From assembly GCA_934667465.1 (NCBI GenBank), contig CAKUMG010000361.1:1-6315 (forward strand): a stretch of 6,315 nucleotides of DNA, written 5' to 3'. Below the pieces are notes generated by a model. The model was not told the origin of the DNA. It saw only the letters and a list, made by a program, of their open reading frames with translations, and did not search any database. This stretch comes from an uncultured Actinoplanes sp. Its GTDB lineage: Bacteria; Actinomycetota; Actinomycetes; Mycobacteriales; Micromonosporaceae. The position numbers and the translations under genes are program-made. This document shows positions 1 to 4,819 of this stretch, one piece after another (the stretch's first letter is position 1; each line of letters begins with the position of its first letter).

Positions 1-879
1 GTCGGAGTTCGGGCCGGGCTCCGAGAGGAGCTCGAACCGGTCGAGCACGGCCACGTCGTTGATCGCGGCCCGGGCCTGGGCACCCGCGATCCGGCGCCGG
101 GAGGTCCTGTCGGGGCGCATCGCGTCGATCCGGGCCAGCCCCGCCGAGGTGAGCACCAGGACCCGGCACCAGGCGGGGCTGCACACCACCTGTTCCGTGT
201 TGGTGGAGTCGACGCGCTGCTCCCGGCCGGTCTCCAGGTTCGTGAGCCGCCCGGCGCCGTCGGTCAGCCAGGGCCACGCCGCGAGCGTCCAGGCGCCGGG
301 CACCTCGCGGACCGCGGCACGCGCGGAGCCGCGTACGGGAGCCGATCGCACCTCTGTCACGTCGGGCCCGGCGGCGGCCACCCACCAGACCCTGCCCCCG
401 GCGACGACGAGGTCGGTCGCCGCGCCCGCGAAGATCGTGTCGCCGGTGTCCCGGGTCAGCAGCCGCACCCCCGCGCCGGACACGGTCGCCGTCCAGAGCG
501 TGCCCTTGCCGCCGTCGACCGATTCCGTCCAGTAGACGGCGTCGCCGGCCACCGTCACCGTGCCGAACTCCGGGTTGCCCGCGGCGGGCAGGCGCCGCAG
601 CTCGCGGACGGTGCCGGTGCGCAGCAGCAGGCGGACATGGGCGCCGTCGGGGGTCGGGGCGGTGCCGATCGCGGTGCGCGCGTCGAGGAACGTCTCGGGG
701 TGGAACGTCGTCCCGTCGGGCAGCGCGCCGGGCAGGTCGGCACGCTGCGCGCCGGGCCAGGCCGTCGTCACGGTCGCGGGCGGTGGGGGCTCGGGCCGGT
801 CGTCGTCGTCGCTGGGGTACGCGAGCAGCGCCGCAGCCGCGACGAGCGCGCACCCGAGGCCGGCGAGGCGGGCGGTCAC
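1..879 (-). CDS. Membrane-anchored propeller-like protein of unknown function (3' end outside window)
   Basis: The minus frame is open from a GTG at 879 to the window edge, giving 293 residues without a stop, so the C-terminus is missing. Residues 4-21 form a short hydrophobic segment after an Arg, which looks like an uncleaved anchor or a signal peptide. Cys10 does not sit in a proper lipobox. An acidic and proline-rich linker (about 24-35) follows. The rest has short beta-strand blocks with aromatic pairs, such as VYW near 115-117 and VWW near 164-166, separated by Gly/Asp turns. This resembles a beta-propeller, but I cannot name a family. Two cysteines (233 and 238) lie close together and could form a disulfide if the domain is outside the membrane. 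The GTG overlaps the TGA of the upstream gene in a 4-base GTGA, with no clear ribosome binding site of its own, so translation is probably coupled. Its place as third gene of the permease operon suggests an extracytoplasmic accessory role, which is inference. Confidence 0.75.
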   Translation of the reverse strand, partial: MTARLAGLGCALVAAAALLAYPSDDDDRPEPPPPATVTTAWPGAQRADLPGALPDGTTFHPETFLDARTAIGTAPTPDGAHVRLLLRTGTVRELRRLPAAGNPEFGTVTVAGDAVYWTESVDGGKGTLWTATVSGAGVRLLTRDTGDTIFAGAATDLVVAGGRVWWVAAAGPDVTEVRSAPVRGSARAAVREVPGAWTLAAWPWLTDGAGRLTNLETGREQRVDSTNTEQVVCSPAWCRVLVLTSAGLARIDAMRPDRTSRRRIAGAQARAAINDVAVLDRFELLSEPGPNSD

Positions 880-1712
880 TCGTACTGCTGCTTCGGGGGC
901 GCCATCTCCTGCCAGCCGCTCACCTGCAGGTAGGGGACCTCGGCGTCGTTGACGGGGTCCTTGGCGACCTGCCCGGTGAACGTGCCGGTGGCCCGGATCC
1001 ACGTGTCCGCCGTGACCCCCGCGGGGACGTCGCCGGCGAGACCGACTTTGATCGGGCGCCCGTCGGCGGCGCAGCAGGACAGGACCATGCGCGCCAGCAT
1101 CGGCTCGCCGGCCGGGCCGGGGGTGATGAAGCCGGTGAGCCGGACCGTCCGGTCGGCGAGGCTGCGCCCCTGGTCGAAGACGGCCCGCGACGCGTAGTCC
1201 AGCAGGGTCACGTCGACCGGGTCGCCCTCGGGCAGGGGCAGATAGTCGGAGTCCGCAGTCTGGGAGGTGAGCACCGATCCGGACTGCCCGGCGGCGTAGG
1301 AGCCCAGGGCCGGCGGCGCCACCAGCAGCAGCCCCAGCACGGGCAGCAGGAGCAGCCAGCCGACGCGCGGCTCGTGGTGGTGCCCGTGCTCGTCTCCCCC
1401 GCCGTGATCGTGGCCGGGGTCGTCCCGGCCGCCCGCCCGGGCACCGACGAGGACCGCATTCACCGGTGCGGCGGTCGCCGGCTGCGCGGGGATGACCGGC
1501 GCCGCTCCGGACGGCTCCCCGGCGGCACGGCGGGCGGGACGGAGGTCATACCAGAGAGTCATGACCGCCGCCGCGATCAGCAGCACGCCCGACGCGATCA
1601 GGAACGGCCGCAGCCCCTCCTTGACGTAGCGCAGGTAGACGTCGCCGAGGCTGGATTTCAGGATCGCACCGCCGAACAGCAGCATGACGACCGCTTGGGC
1701 CTGCCGGTTCAC
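876..1712 (-). CDS. TIGR03943/DUF1980 family (YcgQ-type) membrane protein, partner of COG0701 permease
   Basis: The protein has 278 residues, about the usual length of this family. Hydrophobic segments lie at about 6-20, 35-54 and 117-137. Between the second and third is a loop with six histidines at 101-113 (H101, H103, H109, H111-113) mixed with Asp and Glu, which looks able to bind metal ions. After the third segment is a soluble domain of about 140 residues, probably outside the cytoplasm. It carries the family's characteristic double-cysteine block SCCAADG (212-218) and a beta-rich OB-like pattern (RLTGFI at 191-196, RATGTF at 240-245). The family is known to be encoded next to a COG0701 permease, as here. 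Its biochemical role is not established, and the old label of putative repressor does not fit a membrane protein. The GTG start is preferred because a strong GGAGG lies 7 bases upstream. The stop overlaps the next gene by 4 bases. Confidence 0.88.
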   Translation of the reverse strand: MNRQAQAVVMLLFGGAILKSSLGDVYLRYVKEGLRPFLIASGVLLIAAAVMTLWYDLRPARRAAGEPSGAAPVIPAQPATAAPVNAVLVGARAGGRDDPGHDHGGGDEHGHHHEPRVGWLLLLPVLGLLLVAPPALGSYAAGQSGSVLTSQTADSDYLPLPEGDPVDVTLLDYASRAVFDQGRSLADRTVRLTGFITPGPAGEPMLARMVLSCCAADGRPIKVGLAGDVPAGVTADTWIRATGTFTGQVAKDPVNDAEVPYLQVSGWQEMAPPKQQYE

Positions 1713-1717
1713 GAGAG

Positions 1718-1724
1718 CACCTCC
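1718..1724 (-). promoter_or_regulatory. Ribosome binding site for the YcgQ-type gene
   Basis: On the minus strand the sequence GGAGGTG precedes the GTG at 1712, with GGAGG ending 7 bases before the start. It lies in the 31-bp gap after the permease stop codon. It is the strongest Shine-Dalgarno match I noticed among these genes and fixes the GTG start. Confidence 0.75.
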
Positions 1725-1743
1725 GGACGGGTGACGACGGCGC

Positions 1744-2742
1744 TCACAGCAGCACCGCCCCGAAGAGCGAGCCGGCCAGGACCGCGGCGACCAGCGTGGC
1801 CGGGGCGAAGCGGGCCGTGAAGCGCCGCCCGAACACGCCGGCCTGCATGCTGATCAGTTTGAGGTCGACCATCGGACCCACCACCAGGAACACCAGCCTC
1901 GAGGTCAGGGAGAACTGCGACAGCGACGCGGCGACGAACGCGTCCGCCTCGCTGCAGATGGAGAGGAGCACGGCCAGGGCCGCGAGGGCGAGGATCGCGA
2001 GGAGCTCGTTGCCGGCGAGCGCGTTGAGCCAGCGCTCGGGGACGATGACGTTGATGGTGGCCGCGGCGGCGGCGCCGATGACGAGGAAGCCGCCGGCGTG
2101 CATGACGTCGTGCCGGGCGGAGGCCCAGAACGCCTGGCCGCGGCTCATGGCGTCGAGGTCGGGCCGGTGCGGCAGCTTGATCCATTCGGCCTTGCCGAGG
2201 CGCAGCCAGAGCCAGCCCATGGCGACGGCCACGACGAGGCTCGCGACCCCGCGGGCGACGACCATCTCGGGGTTGCCGGGGAAGGCCACGGCGGTCGCGG
2301 TCAGCACGATGGGGTTGATGGCGGGCGCGGCCAGCAGGAACGCGAGCGCGGCGGCCGGGGTCACGCCGCGGCGGATGAGCGAGCCGGCGATGGGGACGCT
2401 GCCACACTCGCAGCCGGGCAGCACGACGCCGGCCAGGCTCGCGGTGGGCACGGCGAGCGCCGGGTGCTTGGGCAGGGCGCGGGCCCAGAACGAGCGGGGC
2501 ACGTAGACGGCGATGATCGCGGAGAGCACGACCCCGAAGACGAGGAACGGCACGGCCTGCACGAGCACCGACACGAACACGGTGGTCCAGGTCTGCAGCC
2601 GCGGGTCGGAGATCAGCGACGCCAGGGGGTTGCGGAACACGACCAGCAGCACGAGCAGCACGGCGAGGGCCTCGACCGACCCGAAGCGGCGCGGCGTCTT
2701 TTCGACGTCTTTCTCGAGGACGGACAACGACGCTCCGATCAC
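1744..2742 (-). CDS. COG0701/DUF318 (ArsP_1/YraQ/YcgR-type) permease
   Basis: From the GTG at 2742 the protein has 332 residues. It is strongly hydrophobic, with about eight to ten membrane segments (near 24-36, 54-80, 97-109, 129-151, 164-181, 216-234, 246-263 and 315-332). The permease signature is clear. The first half has PGCECGSVPIAGSL (109-122) followed by FLLAAPAINP (135-144). The second half has CSEADAF (263-269) and GPMVDLK (289-295). The paired Cys111 and Cys113 and the lone Cys263 are the conserved positions expected to line a transport path. Characterised relatives include ArsP, which exports organoarsenicals, but most of the family has no known substrate. The reading frame stays open to 2859. 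Upstream of 2742 the codons become atypical (CTT, TAT, CGA, CCT), so I place the start here. A TTG at 2727, with GGAG 5 bases upstream, and an ATG at 2820 are alternatives. It is the first gene of a minus-strand operon with the YcgQ-type partner. Confidence 0.88.
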   Translation of the reverse strand: MIGASLSVLEKDVEKTPRRFGSVEALAVLLVLLVVFRNPLASLISDPRLQTWTTVFVSVLVQAVPFLVFGVVLSAIIAVYVPRSFWARALPKHPALAVPTASLAGVVLPGCECGSVPIAGSLIRRGVTPAAALAFLLAAPAINPIVLTATAVAFPGNPEMVVARGVASLVVAVAMGWLWLRLGKAEWIKLPHRPDLDAMSRGQAFWASARHDVMHAGGFLVIGAAAAATINVIVPERWLNALAGNELLAILALAALAVLLSICSEADAFVAASLSQFSLTSRLVFLVVGPMVDLKLISMQAGVFGRRFTARFAPATLVAAVLAGSLFGAVLL

Positions 2743-2766
2743 GGCTCGAAGGGCTCGGGCGCGCCC

Positions 2767-2772
2767 ACCATA
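2767..2772 (-). promoter_or_regulatory. Candidate -10 element of the permease operon
   Basis: TATGGT on the minus strand fits the actinobacterial TANNNT -10 pattern. It would start transcription near 2760, just ahead of the GTG at 2742 or the TTG at 2727. I see no convincing -35, so this is a weak call. It does support a start codon downstream of the ATG at 2820. Confidence 0.3.
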
Positions 2773-2797
2773 CCGGCCGGAAAGGCCTCCCGTCGCG

Positions 2798-2806
2798 TTG
2801 TCCACA
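2798..2806 (+). promoter_or_regulatory. DnaA-box-like nonamer TTGTCCACA
   Basis: This matches the DnaA-box form preferred in high-GC actinomycetes exactly, with G in place of A at the third position of TTATCCACA. Only one copy was noticed in the divergent intergenic region, so this is not an origin. It may be a chance match or an isolated DnaA site upstream of the permease operon. Confidence 0.3.
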
Positions 2807-2816
2807 GGCGATCCCC

Positions 2817-2902
2817 CCATCGATGCGCACGCATGCCGAGCTGCGCATATGCGTGTCACACTCAGGCGCTACGATCCCGCGGTGACCATCGATTCGCATG
2901 CG
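2817..2902. repeat. Cluster of CGCAT/ATGCG palindromes and an imperfect direct repeat
   Basis: Three small palindromes share the same half-site: ATGCG-CA-CGCAT (2823-2834), CGCATATGCG (2844-2853) and CGCATGCG (2895-2902). In addition CCATCGAT occurs twice (2817-2824 and 2886-2893), each time followed one base later by CGCA and then TGC. The first copy has an extra CGCA. The cluster lies between the divergent permease and monooxygenase genes and overlaps the latter's start, where an operator could act. No known regulator is assigned. Confidence 0.4.
2870..2875 (+). promoter_or_regulatory. Probable -10 element of a leaderless promoter for the monooxygenase gene
   Basis: TACGAT fits TANNNT and ends 6 bases before the GTG at 2882. 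This is the spacing seen when an actinobacterial transcript begins at or next to the start codon. There is no Shine-Dalgarno sequence before this GTG, which agrees with a leaderless mRNA. No clear -35 is visible. Confidence 0.5.
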
Positions 2903-4054
2903 GCCGCCGTCGCCGCCGCCCACGACGTCGCCGCGGCGCTGGAGCCCGGTGCGGTGGAGCGTGACCGCGCCGGTGCCGCCGCCGTTCCGTACGAGGCGCT
3001 GCAGGTGCTCGACGGCTCCGGTTTGCTCGGGATCACCGTGCCGCGCGAGGCGGGCGGGCCGGGGCTGGGCCCGGTGACGCTGGCCGAGGTGACCCGGATC
3101 GTGGCCGCCGCGGATCCCGCGATCGCGCAGGTGCCGCAGGCGCACTACCTGCTGGTGGACGTGCTCGCGGTGCACGGTGACAAGGAGACCCAGGACCGGC
3201 TGTACGCGGAGGTCCTGGCCGGCCGCCGGATCGGCAACGCCCTCGCGGAGCGCGGCGGCAAGCACGCACAGGACCTGTCCACGCGGCTGCGCGGCGGGGT
3301 GCTGAGCGGGCGCAAGTACTACACGACGGGCGCGCTGACCTCGGCGTGGATCGCCGTGAGCGCGCTCGGCGACGACGGCCGGCTGGTGCTGGCTTTCGTG
3401 CGCCGGGACGCGCCCGGTGTGACGGTGGACACCGACTGGGACGTGATCGGTCAGCGGGCCACGATCAGCGGCACGGCGACGTTCGCGGAGGTGCCCGCGC
3501 CGCTGACGCTCGATTATGCGGGCGCCTACGAGGTGCCGCAGCAGCTGGGCGCGCGGGCACAGCTCGTGCACGCCGCGATCGAGGTGGGCATCGCCGGGGC
3601 CGCGGTCCGCGACGCGCGCGCCTACCTGCGCGAGAAGGCCAGGCCGTCGACCGAGGCCGTACGCGCCGGCGCGTCCACGGCCGCCGACGATCCCCTGGTC
3701 CGGCACCGCTACGGCCGGATCGCCACCCGCGTGCGGGCGGCGGAGGCGCTGCTGGCGGCTGCCGCGCGTACCGTCGAGGAAGTCGGTCTCGTCCCCGCCT
3801 CGGCGGAGGAAGCGGCGCGCGGTTCGCTGGCGGTGGCGGGCGCGAAGGCGTTCGGCAGCGAGGTGGCCGTGGAGGCGGGATCGGAGTTGTTCCAGCTGTG
3901 CGGGACCAGCGCGACGGCGAGCAAGTACGACCTGGACCGGCACTGGCGCAACGCCCGCACGCACAGCGTGCACGACCCCCTCGACTGGAAATACCAGCAC
4001 CTGGGGGCGTACGAGCTGGGTGACGTCCTACCCCCGAACCACGGGCAGCTCTAG
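2882..4054 (+). CDS. Acyl-CoA dehydrogenase-fold flavin monooxygenase, SfnB/DszC-type
   Basis: The protein has 390 residues, the normal size for this family. The order is an N-terminal helical domain (about 5-115, with GLLGITVPREAGGPGLG at 47-63), a middle beta domain (about 118-205, with KYYTTGAL at 145-152) and a C-terminal four-helix domain (about 225-365). The C-terminus carries the diagnostic block RNARTHSVHDPLDWKY (356-371). That block marks the DszC/SfnB branch, whose members use reduced FMN and oxygen, supplied by a separate flavin reductase, to oxidise sulfur compounds or other small molecules. True dehydrogenases instead oxidise acyl-CoA. Relatives work in organosulfur assimilation such as dimethylsulfone or dibenzothiophene use. 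The substrate here is unknown, and no reductase or sulfonate genes are in the window. The GTG at 2882 is chosen because a TANNNT box lies 6 bases upstream. An in-frame ATG at 2849 would add 11 residues. The 3' end overlaps the opposing acetyltransferase gene by 27 bp. Confidence 0.86.
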   Translation: MTIDSHAAAVAAAHDVAAALEPGAVERDRAGAAAVPYEALQVLDGSGLLGITVPREAGGPGLGPVTLAEVTRIVAAADPAIAQVPQAHYLLVDVLAVHGDKETQDRLYAEVLAGRRIGNALAERGGKHAQDLSTRLRGGVLSGRKYYTTGALTSAWIAVSALGDDGRLVLAFVRRDAPGVTVDTDWDVIGQRATISGTATFAEVPAPLTLDYAGAYEVPQQLGARAQLVHAAIEVGIAGAAVRDARAYLREKARPSTEAVRAGASTAADDPLVRHRYGRIATRVRAAEALLAAAARTVEEVGLVPASAEEAARGSLAVAGAKAFGSEVAVEAGSELFQLCGTSATASKYDLDRHWRNARTHSVHDPLDWKYQHLGAYELGDVLPPNHGQL

Positions 4055-4570
4055 CGCGAAGTGCACGGTGCCGGGGCCGGTGCCGCCGGGGCGCTCGTCG
4101 TGGATCAGGCGGCCGCGGGAGCGCCAGAAGGCCTCGGCGCCCGGGCTGATCGGGTCGGTGTGCAGATAGGCGTCGCGGTAGCCGGGGTCGGCGGCGATGA
4201 AGGTCAGCAGCCGCTCGACCAGGGCGCCGGCCAGGCCGCGGCGGCGGTGGGCCGGGTCGACGTAGACGCGGGAGAGCTGGGCAGTGGTGGCGTCCGGGTA
4301 ACGGTCGGCGAGCCAGGCCGGGGTGAGCGGGCCGCGGGCGCGGACGCCGGCGGTGGCGACGATCTCGGCGGCGTGCTCGGCGACCAGCAGGGTGTGCCGC
4401 GGCGGGGTCAGATAGGTGGCCTCGATCTCGATGATGTCGCCGTGCCACTCCGGGCGGTAGCCGGACTGCAGGTCGCGGTAGACGGCGTCGAGCATGATCC
4501 GGCGCGCGCCCGGGACGTCGGCCGGCTCGGCGGGGCGCAGCACGACGGGCAGCGGCGTCACGGTGATCAT
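4028..4570 (-). CDS. GNAT family N-acetyltransferase
   Basis: From the ATG at 4570 the protein has 180 residues, typical of a single-domain GNAT enzyme. It begins with the usual first strand (VVLRPAEPADV, 9-19). The acetyl-CoA binding motif A follows, with LSRVYVDPAHRRRGLAGALV at 99-118. This contains the pyrophosphate loop R109-R-R-G-L-A (the RxxGxA form of Q/RxxGxG/A). The later AEAFWRSRG (145-153) corresponds to motif B, where the chain turns back toward CoA. Such enzymes move an acetyl group from acetyl-CoA to an amine. The acceptor cannot be predicted. A TTG at 4609 in the same frame would add 13 residues. I reject it because it lies inside a dyad and upstream of the likely -10, while the ATG lacks a Shine-Dalgarno and looks leaderless. 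The stop codon lies inside the 3' end of the convergent monooxygenase gene. Confidence 0.87.
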   Translation of the reverse strand: MITVTPLPVVLRPAEPADVPGARRIMLDAVYRDLQSGYRPEWHGDIIEIEATYLTPPRHTLLVAEHAAEIVATAGVRARGPLTPAWLADRYPDATTAQLSRVYVDPAHRRRGLAGALVERLLTFIAADPGYRDAYLHTDPISPGAEAFWRSRGRLIHDERPGGTGPGTVHFALELPVVRG

Positions 4571-4578
4571 GAGTGCAG

Positions 4579-4584
4579 ACGATA
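4579..4584 (-). promoter_or_regulatory. Probable -10 element of the GNAT gene
   Basis: TATCGT on the minus strand fits TANNNT and lies 8 bases before the ATG at 4570, so the transcript would be leaderless or nearly so. A TTGTCG at 4604-4609 (minus) could be a -35 with a long 19-base spacer. The dyad at 4585-4611 fills that spacer and covers the -35. Confidence 0.45.
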
Positions 4585-4611
4585 GCTTGTTGCCAAGTGT
4601 TGGCGACAAGC
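4585..4611. repeat. 27-bp near-perfect dyad, candidate operator
   Basis: The outer arms GCTTGT and ACAAGC and the inner arms GCCAA and TTGGC are fully complementary. They are separated by one mismatched pair (T4591/G4605, a possible wobble) and a 3-base centre, GTG, at 4597-4599. It covers the interval between the putative -35 and -10 of the GNAT gene and lies about 50 bp upstream of the likely riboswitch promoter. A dimeric repressor binding here would block the GNAT promoter. No T-run follows it, so a terminator is unlikely. Confidence 0.55.
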
Positions 4612-4658
4612 GCGAGTGACGTACGCCCCGCGGGCTGGGCGTGGCCTGCGGCGCGGCC

Positions 4659-4664
4659 TAGGAT
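4659..4664 (+). promoter_or_regulatory. Candidate -10 element for the riboswitch transcript
   Basis: TAGGAT fits TANNNT and would start transcription near 4671, only a few bases before the first paired element of the cobalamin aptamer. No convincing -35 is seen at 16-19 bases upstream. The placement relative to the aptamer is the main support. Confidence 0.45.
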
Positions 4665-4674
4665 CACGGCGCAA

Positions 4675-4769
4675 GGTGACGGCGGTCGGAAGCCGGTGCA
4701 AGCCCGGCACGGTCGCGCCACTGTGACCGTCCCCGCCAGGGGACGGGAGTCAGACCCGGCGCCGTCACG
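4675..4769 (+). promoter_or_regulatory. Cobalamin (B12) riboswitch aptamer
   Basis: The conserved core is plain to read. A closing stem pairs GTGACGGC (4676-4683) with GCCGTCAC (4761-4768). An inner stem pairs GGTC (4684-4687) with GACC (4753-4756). Then GGAA leads into GCCGG-TGCAAGC-CCGGC (4692-4708), followed by GCCACTGTGA (4717-4726). A peripheral hairpin of eight pairs, CCGTCCCC/GGGGACGG around a GCCA loop, lies at 4727-4746, and the B12-box motif AGTCAGACC at 4748-4756. These match the classical adenosylcobalamin-type consensus. Binding of the cofactor normally shuts off the gene downstream, here the ABC binding lipoprotein. I assigned the boundaries from the pairing and they are approximate. 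The element makes B12 or cobalt supply the likely signal controlling this operon. Confidence 0.93.
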
Positions 4770-4784
4770 ACAAGCCTCACCCCC

Positions 4785-4808
4785 GGGACGCGAAGTTCCC
4801 CAGGAAGG
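4785..4808 (+). promoter_or_regulatory. Possible riboswitch expression platform with Shine-Dalgarno
   Basis: The Shine-Dalgarno AGGAAGG is at 4802-4808. TTCC (4796-4799) can pair with GGAA inside it (4803-4806) across a 3-base loop, hiding the site. The same bases, extended to TCCC (4797-4800), can instead pair with GGGA at 4785-4788, freeing it. The two pairings exclude each other. No U-run terminator is present, so control at translation initiation is more likely than termination. The stems are short and this is inference. Confidence 0.4.
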
Positions 4809-4819
4809 TTCCACTCGTG

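Noticed and set aside
783..1820. A 345-codon open frame on the plus strand
   Set aside because: It is antisense to the YcgQ-type gene, which has clear family motifs and a ribosome binding site.
2743..2859. Upstream start codons (2859 and ATG 2820) for the permease
   Set aside because: Codon use in this stretch is unlike the rest of the gene, no ribosome binding site precedes either, and a candidate -10 lies downstream of both.
2743..2881. A Zur (zinc regulator) box upstream of the permease operon
   Set aside because: I looked for a TGAAAATGATTTTCA-like palindrome because the partner protein is His-rich. Nothing close to it is present, so zinc control is not supported.
1709..4000. A 763-codon open frame on the minus strand
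   Set aside because: It runs antisense to the monooxygenase and in a different frame across the permease. Its product is Arg- and Pro-rich low-complexity with no domain, which is typical of GC-bias shadows.
4571..4609. TTG start at 4609 for the GNAT gene
   Set aside because: It lies within the dyad and upstream of the likely -10 at 4579-4584. The ATG at 4570 starts just before the first GNAT strand.
4727..4746. The eight-pair GC hairpin as an intrinsic terminator
   Set aside because: No U-run follows, and the hairpin fits as a peripheral stem of the cobalamin aptamer, followed by the B12-box motif.
3465..4814. A 449-codon open frame on the minus strand overlapping the GNAT gene
   Set aside because: It is out of frame with the GNAT motifs, Arg/Pro-rich, and begins inside the riboswitch leader.
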